In this document: positions 22,125-33,959 of the stretch, one piece after another | Layout: the number at the start of each line of letters is the position of its first letter | How positions within the stretch are numbered: position 1 is the stretch's first letter | DNA from: Cydia pomonella | Taxonomy: Eukaryota; Arthropoda; Insecta; Lepidoptera; Tortricidae | Direction of reading: 5' to 3' | Assembly (NCBI RefSeq): GCF_033807575.1 | Contig: NC_084705.1 | Span: forward strand, 16,796,019 to 16,860,018 | DNA length: 64,000 nt | Made by a program: the position numbers and the translations under genes | The notes under the pieces: generated by a model | Databases searched by the model: none | The model's input: only the letters and a program-made list of their open reading frames with translations | What the model was told of the DNA's origin: nothing

Positions 22125-22480
22125 ATTGAAAAAAAATCATATATTGATATATATCAAAAACCTAACCCGCTTCCAGATGACTTGGAAACTTGAAATTTGG
22201 CATCAAAATATGCTATTTATTACGAGTAGGTGTACATAGAGGAAAAAATTTGAAAACAGATATTTATTGAAAATTATATCGATCAAAAACCTAAACCACT
22301 TTCAGATGACCTAGAAACTTGAAGTTTGGATCCAAGATAGGCTATTAGGTGTACATAGAGGAAAACATCTGAAAACTGAAAATTAAAGAAAAATCGATTG
22401 AATAAGTCATATATTGTTATAGATCAAAAACCTAACCCACTTCCGGATGACCTAGAAACTTGATATTTGGCATATAGTGT
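22125..22480. repeat. Diverged tandem repeat, about 130-140 bp unit
   Basis: Three units, each starting near ATCAAAAACCTAACCC (22153, 22282, 22423) and containing TTCCGGATGACCTAGAAACTTG-like and GTGTACATAGAGGAAAA segments. Spacing of 129 and 141 bp with indels between units. Confidence 0.75.
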
Positions 22481-22489
22481 GTGTGTAGA

Positions 22490-23690
22490 TAAAAGCTATT
22501 ACGATATCGCGGCCTTCAACCTCATTTACGATATTAGCTGACTAGGTTTTCGCTCAACTCGTTTCCATGGCCCCTGCTTAGGACTTGAGCACGATTCCGA
22601 TAACTAAGAACACTCTGCACACAATCGATACTCTTAACGAAGTCGACATTTCCCAACACGCTCACGTCAGATAAATTTTCATTAAGAGGTAAGGGTTTTT
22701 CGAAGACACGTTGTCCGTTTAACCTGATAAAGGAAAGCTAACTCAGTACATGTTGTAGGCTTTGCATTAATGAAAGTAACTATTAATGTGTGACTTTTTA
22801 CAAACAGCACAAAAGTGAAAATTAGGATACCTTTTACCTTACCATTTTTGGGCTTCATTGCCAAAATTGCAAAAACGAAACCCGTCCGTGAGTCTATCTG
22901 CCCCGCATGTCAAAGCCACTGCTTGGAAACTATGAGTTGTTATAGGTGTCTTTGATAATACGCTAGTATTTCAAAATCTTTTTTTAGTTGTTAAAATTGT
23001 GAAAAAATATTTTAAGAAGGGGCAGTCAGTGTACTGAATGAACGACAGACATCATTTCATAGGTATATTTAAAAGTTACTTAAGAATTTCTATATTAATT
23101 AGAAACTATTTAAGAATGGGTAAATATTTTTGGATATTAAGCACTCTGAAAGTGAACAAATTCAAAGTAAAACGCCTAATATGTGATTAGGTAAATCTAA
23201 ATATATGCAGTAGATTCTAATACTACTTAAATGCATTGAATTACTTTAACTCGGCCAAGTTTTTACATTTAAGAGTTAATAATTAGAGAACTTCAAGTCG
23301 ACTGCAGGAGCGCCAGTAGCACAGCCTCAGATACCACTATTCACTAGATAGTTTTGTTTGGTTAACTTTTGACTACTCTGCAGAGTTTAATCGAGTTAGT
23401 CGAGTAATTTTAATATAATATTGGTACACTAAAATGAAAAATTACTGATGTGCGCACTATTCCGTTGTATAATTTACATTCAATTGTAATATATTTTCAT
23501 TACGTTCGAATCTATAATTGATTACTGTTGTATTATTTTGTCCTTTTGATGTTGTTTGCTTAAAAAGATTTATTGCCTCGGTTTTAATTAGCGTTGGTTT
23601 ATAAAATTAACAAATTAACAAGCTTTGAAAACATGTTAGTATTTGGATCTTCATATTTTAATCTAACCCTATTCCGATATGCCAGAGCCA
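22490..23690. other. Unassigned AT-rich stretch
   Basis: No recognisable gene, repeat end or RNA. Short minus-strand frame 22682-22864 has no motif. Confidence 0.35.
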
Positions 23691-23760
23691 TACCAAGTTG
23701 ATGTTTGATTCAGTTAGTATTTCGGCACACCGTAACACCGACACTCCTCTTCCTCTGCAG

Positions 23761-23877
23761 CCCCACCAACGCCGCTACAGCGGAACGGCCCCGCCAAGTT
23801 CGCAGGGGATAGGGAGAGTGGCGCATCGTGATACCATCACGCTTCTTCCCCTGCGATCCCACCTCGGCATCATTTGA
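23761..23877 (+). CDS. GC-rich island with strong acceptor, open frame
   Basis: ACTCCTCTTCCTCTGCAG (ending 23760) is a strong 3' splice-site pattern. The next 39 codons are open in the first frame (PHQRRYSGTAPPSSQGIGR... to ...HLGII) and end in TGA at 23875-23877, as a terminal exon would. The other two forward frames are also nearly open, one to TAG and one to TGA, which GC-rich DNA does easily. No product recognised. A degraded retroelement ORF is an equally good reading. Confidence 0.25.
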   Translation, partial: PHQRRYSGTAPPSSQGIGRVAHRDTITLLPLRSHLGII

Positions 23878-24369
23878 TCACCCAGCCATTACTCACTTGA
23901 ACAGTCGAGAACTATTAATAGCTAACTAATTTGGTTTTACTGTAAAGTAGGTAAACCTAAACCTTGGTACCTAGTCAAGATGCCAATCGTTCGCGATATG
24001 ATAATCTCTGCATTATGCACCCTAGTCATCTGGAAATTGAAGCATATTCGGAACGCGTTTTAGTTACCCATTACAGCGGCTAGCTACAGCCCGAAAATTC
24101 GCACCAACTGGGTACCTACTATATTGCCTACAGAGGGTATGTGACACACTGTACATTACTCTGCTCCCAAGACTTCTACATCCCTGCTCACGGCGTTCGA
24201 ATTTGCAGTGAGTAGAGTTCACCCTCACCTTCAGCAGAACCGGAAGACCTAGATCTACATGACTAGTAAAATAGCCGAAACATACGAAGCATCACTTTAA
24301 ATGGCGCTATATGTAACGTCCCTTACACTGGTACAAGATTTTTATATAATACTTAATGTCAAAAACCAG

Positions 24370-24555
24370 TGCATGATTCAACATTTACCGGTAGCCGTGG
24401 CAAAACCTAGGATTTACCGAATCAATGTCGGTAAAACCCCGAAGTGAACAATAATTATTTAACATTTCGGGCTTTTACCTATCGGCATCGGTAAAACCTA
24501 GGTTTTAACGGTATATGCTAGGTTTTACTGTACTTCGGGCTTTTACAGTAACATA
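24370..24555. repeat. GGTAAAACC-type palindromic repeat
   Basis: Motifs GGTAAAACC, CCTAGGTTTTA and TTCGGGCTTTTAC recur on both strands (for example GTAAAACCCCGAAGTGAAC and TACTTCGGGCTTTTAC). It resembles the low-complexity ACCGG region at the window start. Family unknown. Confidence 0.5.
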
Positions 24556-24775
24556 TACAATGTCTAGCAAGTGAAGCGTTGACTGGTTAGACGTGCGACT
24601 CCGAATACGAAGGTTCGAGGTCGAAACACTCAAAACCCAGTTCACCAATGAATGTCATGGAACTTATGTACGAAATATGATTATTTTGATAATCACCAAT
24701 ATTATTTTGATAATGACCAATAATCACTTTTCGATGAAGGAAAACAACGTGGGGAAACCAGACTAATCCCAAAAA

Positions 24776-25361
24776 ACCGGCCAAGAGCATGTCGGGCCAT
24801 GCTCAGAGTAGGGTTCCGTAGTTACTCTTCCGTCACAATAAGCTAAACTGGAGCTTAAAGTATGGTAGATTGATAACCAAGGGATGAACTGTGGGTGTAC
24901 GAACTCAAAAACAGCTAAACTGATCATTCATTTAATGTCTTTCTTAAGCTCTACTTCCAATATTTTTTTCATATTGTATGGACCTATGGTTCAAAAGTTA
25001 GAAGGGGGGGAGACACATTTTTTTTTCTTTCGGAGCAATTTTCTCCGAATATATTCACTTTATCAAGAAATGTTTGTTGAAGACCCCTATTAGTTTTGAA
25101 AGACCTTTCCAACGATATCCCACACTGTAGGGTTGAAGCAAACAAAAATGTTCACCCCCACTTTACGTGTAGGGGAGGTACCCTAAAAAAAAATTAATTT
25201 TTATATTTTATTGTACGACTTTGTCGGCTTTATTGATTTATATATCCATGCCAAATTTCAGCTTTCTAGCACTAACGACCACGGAGCAAAGCCTCGGACA
25301 GACAGACAGACGGACATGGCGAAACTATAAGGGTTCCTAGTTGACTACGGAACCCTAAAAA
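24776..25361 (+). mobile_element. GGGTTCCG / CGGAACCC repeat, full copy
   Basis: Left end AAAAAACCGGCCAAGAGCAT then AGGGTTCCG; right end GGACAGACAGACAGACGGAC, GGGTTCCTAGTTGACTACGG, ACCCTAAAAA. The same two ends bound 53908-54540. Its left end is the reverse complement of the CTTGGCCGGTTTTTT end of the 5S-headed elements at 32679-33141, so the families share termini. The 69-codon frame at 24884-25093 lies inside and is not considered a gene. Confidence 0.75.
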
Positions 25362-25884
25362 GTCTTTGTGTCCTCTATGGGTTGGAAGGTGCACAAGATG
25401 CCAGATGGAAATCGTTTCCCAAAAACCAGTGCCTGTGCCAGTTATTGGAATTAGGGTGCCAAGCGGACCCCAGGCTCACCAAGTGAGAAAGATGATGAAT
25501 ATTCATCAATCATCAGTATCATCACCATAGTGAGAAGAGAAATGTTTTGAAATTTACCTAACAACCATGATTTCCATTAGTAATTACGAGTCGTCCCCGT
25601 CACATCTTATAACAGTGAGCATATCATCCTGCTGTTGTAGTACTTACACGACCGAATTCATGTGATATTCCGCTATGGCGCCAATGTGAACACCGTGCGA
25701 TGACAAATGTTATTGCTTTGTTCCCGCAATAGTCGAGAATGCAATAAAGTTCCGATGTTGAGAGTTCCTCACATTTCTGTGTTATGGAAATGTTTGATTT
25801 ACATAAATACTTGTCGCTTACAAGTACTTGACCGACGGGCCAAACGATCGTGCCTGAATAAACGAAATGAGTTCAGTCTCAACT

Positions 25885-26455
25885 GTACCTATTCAAAAGT
25901 ACCGGTTCCATTATAAAGTCAATATTATTAAAAAAAATGTGTCACTTTGGTTGTTTTGTATGTAAACGATCCCAATGCAATTGAGAAGTAATAAAAAAAA
26001 ATATTACTTGTTTATTCATAAGCTGTGCATATACCTAATATTTTTTCACCACACCAGCTCGTAAAGGCTCTCTTTATACTTCAAAGAATTGAAGAAAAGT
26101 TGCATTTTATCCACAAGAGTACCAAAGTAATTTGATGAAAATTGTGAGTTGTTTTCTCATGTTAATTGGTGTACCTATTCAAAAGTACCGGTTCCATTAT
26201 AAAGTCAAAATTACAAAAAAAATGTGTCACTTTGGTTGTTTTGTAAGTAAACGATCCCAATGCAATTGAGAAGTAATAAAAAAATATATTTACTTATTTA
26301 TTCATAAGCTGTGCATATACCTAATATTTTTTTACCACACCAGCTCGTTAGGCTCTCTTTATACTTCAAAAAACTGATGAAAAGTTGCATTTTATCCACA
26401 AGAGTACCAAAGTAATTTAATACAAATTGTGAGTTGTTTTCTCATGGTAATTGGT
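25885..26455 (+). repeat. 286-bp tandem duplication
   Basis: Two direct units, 25885-26170 and 26171-26455, both starting GTACCTATTCAAAAGTACCG and ending CTCATG(T/G)TAATTGGT, differing by scattered substitutions and short indels in A runs. No coding content. The exact abutment points to a single unequal-exchange or replication-slippage event. Confidence 0.9.
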
Positions 26456-26593
26456 AGAATCGACTTTTTAAGTGATGATTTTGAATGATAAATATTTACT
26501 AATATTCATTTGAATTTGATTTGTAATTTTATACAGTTAGAGATTTCCTGGCTTTGGTGTAGTAAAAATGTTGTGTTTCATTCGGGAGCACAG

Positions 26594-26724
26594 TTTGTTT
26601 AACTCTCGTGCCTTGTAGCCCTGGAACGAAACGCTTAAGATTCCACTTTTCGAACACTTCGGTTTAATTATGAGATCTTTTGCTTTCTCGGGTGTCAATA
26701 TTAGCACGAGGGGTTAAACAATAA
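26594..26724. repeat. Short inverted-repeat element
   Basis: TGTTTAACTCTCGTGC at the left and GCACGAGGGGTTAAACA at the right are inverted with about two mismatches around 100 bp. Possibly a MITE; no target duplication was seen. Confidence 0.45.
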
Positions 26725-26729
26725 GCCCC

Positions 26730-28500
26730 TTGTAAAACGTATAACTATTTAACCTAAATAGTGTAGAAAAACATTTCATTTTCATTCTCTATCGTACTTT
26801 AGTTCTCTCTGTCGTTCTAGAAACTACACAAAAACAGAGTTTCAATTAGCAACAGACAAGGTTGAGTTACAAGTTTGTATTAAACTCACGAGTCTGAACC
26901 TCAGTTAAACTGTAGCATCCCCTCCCTATTTACATGTACTTGTACAACTTCGAAACTAAACTTTCCAAAGAGTGACTGTGGCATATATTAATATACGCGA
27001 AAGTAACGCAAGCAAAATTCGACCTGGAGTAAAAAAGGGGTTTTAAAATACACGTTTGACGATTTTACGTTTATTTTGTTCGTTTTATGTTCCTCGAGTT
27101 ATGGTATATTTGAAATGTAACTATTAAATAAAAACAAAAAACCCCTACGCCATTCATTTTTGGCCAAAAATGCCTTACATCATTTTGGAACAGAGCTGAT
27201 AGAGTATCAGCTCAAACTGCTGGATCGTTTCCTATGAAACATAGCTAAGATTGTAAGCCTAAGAAATACCGCAGCAAAGCTCGCTTTCATGTGAAAAAAC
27301 CGCATCGTGATCGGCCCATCCGTTGGAGAGCTATGATGCCACAAACAACATATAAAGAAAGACATTGGCGTCAAACATAACGGGTGTTCTACTCTTTTTG
27401 CGCCGGGGGTTAAAAATGGGTTTTAAAGCGGGTTCATCTGATTACACAATGTAACGAATGTCCCACGGCTCTAGCTTAAAGTAAAATAGTAACATATTTT
27501 TTACACTTTTAATATTATACATATTACGTAGTACTCATAGAAAAAGTAACTATATACTTAGCCACATATTCTAAGACACATCATCATCTTCCTCGCGCTG
27601 TCCCGGTATTTTGTCACGGCTCATGGGAGCCTGAGGTCCACTTGATAACTAGGAGACGCTTGCCTTAAATAAGTGGTATTTCAAAACGTAAAATCAACAA
27701 GGTAATTTTTTAGCTTTATATTACCTTCATAAAATATTAAGCACACATGAACTATTACTTTTCTGATTTTAGATATATTAAAGTAGGTAGAAATCTAATT
27801 TATGCGTGAGATGTAGTATGTGCCTTACGCTGAAACCTAGTTTGACTTAAATCATTCACATATCTTGCACTCTTATCTCTTATAGCACTGGAACTTTTCC
27901 TATATTTTTATTATACAGAAATTATGTAAAATTGAACCCTATAGCTTTGAAACAAAGTTCAAAATCATGTAAGGAAAAAAAATATTTGTCAAATTAACAT
28001 CTTTCACAATCAAATACAGAATTAATCATAATAAATAAATAAAATGTATTTTTATTAAGCTTATTCAGTCATTTATGTTGAAAACGATGGTAATTACTAA
28101 TTATTTTCATCGCACATTTTCTTGAAAAAGAACTTGTCTATGATTAGTCCACCCGATCGATGTAGACCGGCCTTGCTCACACCCCGAACCACTGTCAGAA
28201 AAATTTATCCTCTTATTCAGTTCAAAATTGAAATCTAATAAATAATACTAGGTTTTGTCTGTACCCCGCAGAATTTGTCAGTGTAGGATCGTAGTATTAA
28301 CTATGTTTATTTCTTCTCTTGATTGCCACTGCTTCAAATGGTCAAACACATACATATGAGCGGTACTGTATTATCCCATTGTGAAAAGAGATAGGTACTT
28401 TCTCTCGAGGGTTTCTTTTCGAACCCCACTTACACCGACTGACCAAACAAAACTAGATTAGAATTGGAAGTTTCGTTTAATTATATTTTTGGTCGATTTG
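26730..28500. other. Unassigned AT-rich stretch
   Basis: No gene or transposon end recognised. Confidence 0.35.
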
Positions 28501-28509
28501 TATACTCGC

Positions 28510-28676
28510 AGGCCAATTCTAGTTTTAGTTATTACATCTGTGTGCAATATGATACTGATCTGTCTGTCAAAAGTGACATTTCTTCAACCAAAACCGTCAC
28601 TTTTGGCACTGACAGATCAGTATCATATCAGTGTCATAGTGGAAACAGATCTCAAAACTAATACCAGAATTGGCCT
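28510..28676. mobile_element. Palindromic MITE, TIR AGGCCAATTC
   Basis: AGGCCAATTCTAGTTTTAG at the left and ACTAATACCAGAATTGGCCT at the right, with a long inner inverted pair (ATGATACTGATCTGTC... / ...GACAGATCAGTATCAT). Related to the shorter copy at 15401-15507, which lacks much of the second half of the palindrome. Two short overlapping frames here are by-products. Confidence 0.8.
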
Positions 28677-28689
28677 GTAAGTTGTAGTA

Positions 28690-31025
28690 CCATTGTAATT
28701 GGATAAAAGGTTCAGCTTTTATTTAATGATTATGATCTGATAATTTATGTAAATCAATACTTATATTATAAATGCGCCAATAATTCTGTCTGTCATGTCT
28801 TCACGGCCCAACTATAATAATTTAAATATAGCAATAATAGTTAATAAATTATATTATGTACACATCTTAATACTTAGGGAGAAGTATTATGTACCCTACT
28901 TTAATTTTTAAAATCCTTTCCTTGAAATGTGTATAATAATATTAATAATAAAGCACACCTCCTCATACATAAGACGTTGTTCGATCAAAACAGCGCTTGC
29001 ATTTTCCTTTTAATACCGATGATTTTATTTATGGGTTATACTTTGTGGTTCACTGGTTAAGTTTTGGATTACATATTGTTATAAAATAATGTATGAAATT
29101 GAATAATACCTTCGAATAACAGTTGTACTTATTTGTGGAGAAGCGTATTTATTTACAAACTGTTTTATGGGTACCAGGGTCCAATCATTTAAAAACCTTT
29201 ACAATAGATATTTTTATTAATAATTTCGTGAAATAAGTTTTACTGAGCTCTGAGCATGCATTTGAAATTCAGGTGAAATCTGATTAGGTGTATGTACACA
29301 TTGTACGCTTAAATAATGAAAAGATGTATGTAACTGAAAAAGAAACAAAGCGTTGAATGAGTGTATTATACATGTTGGTAACGTACTTTTTAATTCTCCT
29401 TTCAAAGATAAGAGGAAGTTTGATCACAGCAGTGAAATGTCTACAATAATGTCAGTAATGTACTTTATCGATTTGCGATCAATATTAGTAAATAGTGCCA
29501 CAAGGGAGCAAAATCACATATTACGGCGAGGGCGTACATTGAATAACTACCGAGGGAGTAATAGCTTTTTTTAAATTGTGTCACCAATGATTAAGAACTA
29601 AGCAGGTATAAATGACTCTTACTTTTAAAACACTGACGTTAACAATTAATTTTTATTGTTTATGTAATAGTTAGTACATTATTGCAGAGGCCGGGAAAGG
29701 GTAATTCGTGGATGAGTTTCGATTTTCAATTGAAGACGAATCCACGAATTTCTGTTCCTGCCGAGGCATATATAGTGCTTTTCTCCAAACATGCCAGGAA
29801 ATCAGGTAAAATAATCATAATTTAAGCATCAACCAGCATTCAAATCGAATCTTCACATTAAAAACGTCAAAAACAATTTCCCTCTTTAATTATTTTTTAA
29901 AAGTTTAAGGCACAACTATTCAGCCATTCAGTACCATTCAAATATTCGCTCATTGAATATAATTGTGCAATATATGCTGTATTTGCACGCATGAGATCAT
30001 TAAAAAAATATAAAAGTTAATATAGTCTTTGATTTTATTAAGCAGTATTCGCACGATCATACACGACTCTATCTTATAGCTTGAAATGATGCTGATTGCT
30101 TCGTGTAGACGCAGCCCGCGGCTATATTAATTAGTTGTTTGCGTTTTTCTTAATGATTATATGTTTTAAAAAAGTAAAAAACAATACAGTAATAACTTCC
30201 CGTCCGCTAAAACACGACAATAAAGGTTTGAATTTTTTAATTTTGTGTTTGACCATAACGAAGAACTTCCCGTACTATTTTTCTACAATAAGGTGAATAT
30301 TTCCGAGCATATTGGAGAAAAAATATTTAATTTGATTAATTTAATAGCCGTTTCAAATATTTTTACCGAAATTTCAATCGTGGCTGAATGCCGGATAGGT
30401 CTGTTTCTTCGATGACTAACCTGTCAACGAATGACATTATGGCGGACGAATTTTTGACGATGTCACCGTGTTTGAGAAATATTTCGCTTAAAATATAGTT
30501 TTTTTTTCACAAGTCTGATGACAAACATTGTGTGTAACTTCGGGGGTAAGAGAATATTGCAAACTCGAGTCTTTAATGCAATCTAAAGACCTCGTTTGCA
30601 AAATTTCACGTACCCCCCTCGTTGCACAATGTCCTTTTTTTTGTTCACTACGCGTTAGTCTAGTATAGTTTTTTTTTTTGCTCTCTTGTTGTTCAAATAA
30701 CTATTAAATCCAGCTGGCAACGCAAAGCGCCTACTGTTGTTAATTAGGCATGAAGAAAAACAGACAATTTTAAGAAATCCTCTAGAAGTAATCCATTTGC
30801 TGTTCCTTGTCAGCGTTGAGCTCAACCTGTGTCGCGTTGACGCTAACCGACTGTAGGAGATTAAACACGCTTCCTACTGGCTAACAAGTGTTGCTACACC
30901 CTGTTACATGTCGACATCGATAAAAAATAATCAATATCTTCAGGAGATTCAGGATGTTTGACTAAACCCTTATGCAACCTACACATAAATAACTGAGAAT
31001 TATATTATTAATCGTACTCCTTAGA
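28690..31025. other. Unassigned AT-rich stretch
   Basis: No gene recognised. A small hairpin (AATTCGTGGAT / ATCCACGAATT) lies at 29701-29752. Short frames at 29217-29574 on both strands have no motif. Confidence 0.35.
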
Positions 31026-31029
31026 AAGA

Positions 31030-31291
31030 AATAAAGAAATAAAAATAAATAAATATTTGGGGGCAATCTTACACAGATCGACCTAGCCTCAGTCAAAGCA
31101 AAGCTTGTACTATGGGCCATATGCGACGATATACATACGTATATGTCGTATATATATAAATACATACTTATACACACAGAAAACACCCATGACTCAGGAA
31201 CAAAATATGTCCCACTTATAAATGCCCTTATCGCGATTCGTACCCGGGACTGTCGGCTTCATAACACTACCAACTAAGCAGACCGGTAGTC
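31030..31291 (-). mobile_element. tRNA-derived SINE, diverged type A relative
   Basis: Minus strand: GACTACCGGTCTGCTTAGTTGG (A-box-like), then CCCGGGTACGAATCG (B-box-like), ATGAGTCATGGGTGTTTTC-type body in common with the other copies, but a different 3' part (GCTTTGACTGAGGCTAGGTC, GTGTAAGATTGCCCCC) and an AATA tail at 31030-31055. It therefore represents a second subfamily with another tail. The 74-codon frame at 30962-31186 is inside it and not a gene. Confidence 0.78.
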
Positions 31292-31299
31292 AGAGAGAA

Positions 31300-32675
31300 A
31301 TAATAAATAATTTCCCTTATTAGAAGTGGAATCCCTAAATACAAAGATTTATAGCGTTTTTCATAAACGCATTACAAACCTGAATTATCTATGAATCGTT
31401 TGACTTTATCTGTCATTTCGAATTATGTACTTGCAAGAAAGGGATAAAACATACTTTTAACTAATTCAGGCTCATAAAGTTATACGAATAAGGGGATTAT
31501 TAGATATCACACATAAAAAGAAAATCATTGTCCAATTCTTATTTATTTATATTTCACTTACGGATTACAGCTACAATATTTCACTGTATAGTAACTAAAC
31601 TATCGACTCCCGATACACGTTCGGGCACAAATAAAACATACGATATTAAACACGAATTCCACTCGGTACTGTCCGATGTATCGACAAGTGGGAATTCAAG
31701 TGGAAATATGCCATTTCTTTGTTTACGGTTTCGTTTGTTGGTTGTTGTTTTAGACAATGATCCGATTATTACCTTCTATTTTTTTACATTCAAATAAAGT
31801 GCTTATTCAGGTAAAAATCTTACATTCACACACTTGACAATAATAATCAAACTAGGCCGAGACTCTTTATCTTGGGATTATGTTGTGTTGAATTTACGAG
31901 TATGCTTTCATTGTGATAGTTTACCAGTGCCTGGAACGGTTCAAGAAGAAAATAATAAATTAACTAACATATCGTTATCGAAGTAGTATAGCCCTAAATT
32001 AAAGCTTCAGGACGCTAACAAAACCTGTTAAGGATTTTTTGGCGCTACTAACTTTTCATTGTGTTTTCCTAGGATCCCCTTTATTTCAGAATACAATAGA
32101 CTTGGACGCCAATCCGACCTTCAAACATTTCGTCATAAACTGTTGTTGGTTTATTTTTTAAATAAATGTATCTCACCAACGCATGTTTTTTTAAATTTAA
32201 TTTTTTAATATTGATACGAGCAAGGTTCACCCACCACGACGTATCTCGCCCACGCATATATATATATATTTTTTAATTTAATTTTTTAATATGGGTACGA
32301 GGAAGGTTCACCTGCATAGTAATCAAAATAAATCAACATGGAATCCATAATTTTTGGTAGTTTGCTACCTAGTATTCGCGTGGTTAGGGAATGAAACTTT
32401 CAACCGGAGTGGAGTACCTATATTTTTCTGGAAATTGCAATATACCACTAGCTGGCCTAGTATTTCTGCGAAGGAATATGCTGATTTCATTTTAGTCACT
32501 CGGGATTGAAGCAGAAGGTGGTTGTCGCTTTCATAAAAACTAGTTTTCATCTATTGTTTACATTAGGTTTGAGAAAAATTGCGCTAAGATAAATACTTCT
32601 AGAAGCAAATATATATAAAAAAATATCGTAAACCTGTATAATTTTATTGAGTAGGTAATAATGTAGGTAATAACT
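31300..32675. other. Mostly unassigned; short duplicated TA/T-rich segment
   Basis: At 32170-32320 a segment of about 90 bp containing TTTAATTTAATTTTTTAATAT and ACGAG(C/G)AAGGTTCACC is present twice in direct orientation, with a (TA)n run at 32262-32274. The 89-codon frame at 31528-31797 shows no motif. Confidence 0.4.
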
Positions 32676-32678
32676 CAC

Positions 32679-33141
32679 AAAAAAACCGGTTAAGTGCGAA
32701 TCGGACTCGCGCACGAAGGGTTCCGTACCATTATCTATAAAAACGGCAAAAAATCACGTTTGTTGTGTGGGAGTCCCCCGTAAATATTTATTTTACTGTT
32801 TATTAAGGTTCCGTACCCAAAGGGTCAAACGGGACCCTATTACTGAGACTCCGTCCGTCCGTCCGTCCGTCTGTCACCAGGCTGTATCTCATGAACCGTG
32901 ATAGTTAGCCAGTTAAAATTTCTACAGATTATGTATTTCTGTTGCCGCTATAACAACAAATACTAAAAACAGAATAAAATAAATATTTCTTTCCAATCTC
33001 GAGGTTCTCATCCAATCACCGAAGTTAAACAACGTCGGGCGCGGTCAGTACTTGGATGGGTGACCGTTTTATAGCGTTATCTATAAGTTAAGTACGGAAC
33101 CCTTCCTGTGCGAGTCCAACTCGCATTTGGCCGGTTTTTTT
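32679..33141 (+). mobile_element. 5S-rRNA-derived SINE-like element, copy 1
   Basis: The element is framed by AAAAAACCGGTTAAGTGCGA... and ...CGCATTTGGCCGGTTTTTT, imperfectly inverted. Positions 33003-33066 are a close copy of the inner part of 5S rRNA: GGTTCTCATCCAATCACCGA, AGTTAAACAACGTCGGGC, AGTACTTGGATGGGTGACCG, covering the pol III internal control region (A box, intermediate element, C box). 5S-headed SINEs (class SINE3) use that promoter. Upstream are the body (TGTATCTCATGAACCGTGAT) and a CCGT microsatellite (32865-32885). The 3' end TGCGAGTCCAACTCGCA is a perfect hairpin. Confidence 0.75.
33003..33066 (+). ncRNA. 5S rRNA-like core (pseudogene) in SINE
   Basis: 64 bases matching the middle of eukaryotic 5S rRNA with about three differences by eye. 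Both the 5' and 3' thirds of 5S rRNA are absent, so it cannot make ribosomal RNA. Within a SINE it would serve as an internal pol III promoter. Confidence 0.85.
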
Positions 33142-33673
33142 AATAAATGTGTCATATGATGATGTGTTTCATAATTACAGCTCAAGGGAGCTTATCGGTG
33201 GATATAGGTAGATATAGGTATATGTATAGGTATATATAGTCAATACCCAACGGCCTTGGACATTCGGGCCTCTGCGTTCATTGTCTTTTTGACTGAAAGT
33301 GAAAGAGAAGATCTGTGTAACAGTTAGTCGGCGACCGGGTCATAAATCAGATAACTGAAAAAAAAACGGTCGTCTTTACATTTGTATGAAATGTTCAATA
33401 GTAAATTGTACAACAAGGTCATAAAGCAATCTATTTTTATACGAGTCAATTTATGTATACAAAAAAATACTTTTCATTGTTTTCATTGCATATCTCTATT
33501 TCACATTTTCAAATACTCAAAAGTTATCTGGATAATATGGCTCATTATCGATAAAATCCCCTGTTGTTTACTTCTATTTTTAATATTCTATAATATGTTG
33601 TGCTCTATATTGTATCGATATATGTATATCGAAAGTCGATAAATGAGAAGATACTGACAAAAGCGCCACGAAA
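33135..33673 (+). repeat. Left arm of 2.5-kb long inverted repeat
   Basis: This arm matches, inverted, 35177-35658. Outer landmark AATAAATGTGTC, then GAGCTTATCGGT; inner landmark GATACTGACAAAAGCGCCACG. The left arm has about 35 extra bases (33153-33187) absent from the right. The 86-codon frame at 33382 and the 70-codon frame at 35257 on the other strand are the same sequence in the two arms, frame-shifted in places, and are not genes. Confidence 0.88.
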
Positions 33674-33785
33674 GTTAGCAACGTCGGGCGGGTTCAGTAC
33701 TTGGATGGGTGACCGTTTTTATAGATAATGGTATATACGGAACCCTTCCTGTGCGAGTCCGACTCGCACTTGGCCGGTTTTTTTT
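33669..33785 (+). mobile_element. 5S-derived SINE fragment, copy 2
   Basis: AAAGTTAGCAACGTCGGGCG and AGTACTTGGATGGGTGACCG are again the 5S internal control region, here lacking the part before the A box, followed by TACGGAACCCTTCCTGTGCG and CACTTGGCCGGTTTTTTTT. It begins exactly where the left inverted arm stops. Confidence 0.78.
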
Positions 33786-33955
33786 AGTATTTATTGTTAT
33801 AGCGGCAACAGAAATACATCATCTGTGAAAATGTTAACTGTTTTACTATCACGGTTCATGAGATACAGCCTGGTGATAGACGGACAGACGAACGGACGGA
33901 CGGACAGCGGAGTCTTAGTAATAACCCTATTACTAAGACTCGCCTCTAGATTTTC
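33786..33955 (-). repeat. GGGTTCCG-family body fragment
   Basis: GTTATAGCGGCAACAGAAAT, CACGGTTCATGAGATACAGC, GGACGGACGGACAGCGGAGT: the same body as 32815-32960 but on the opposite strand, so two related elements lie head to head here. Confidence 0.7.
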
Positions 33956-33959
33956 CATT

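Noticed and set aside
33003..33066. Functional 5S rRNA gene
   Set aside because: Only the middle part of 5S is present and it is flanked by SINE sequence; both ends of the rRNA are missing.
33382..33642. 86-codon frame with a relative at 35257-35469
   Set aside because: Same reason: inverted arms. The two frames diverge by frameshifts rather than by synonymous changes.
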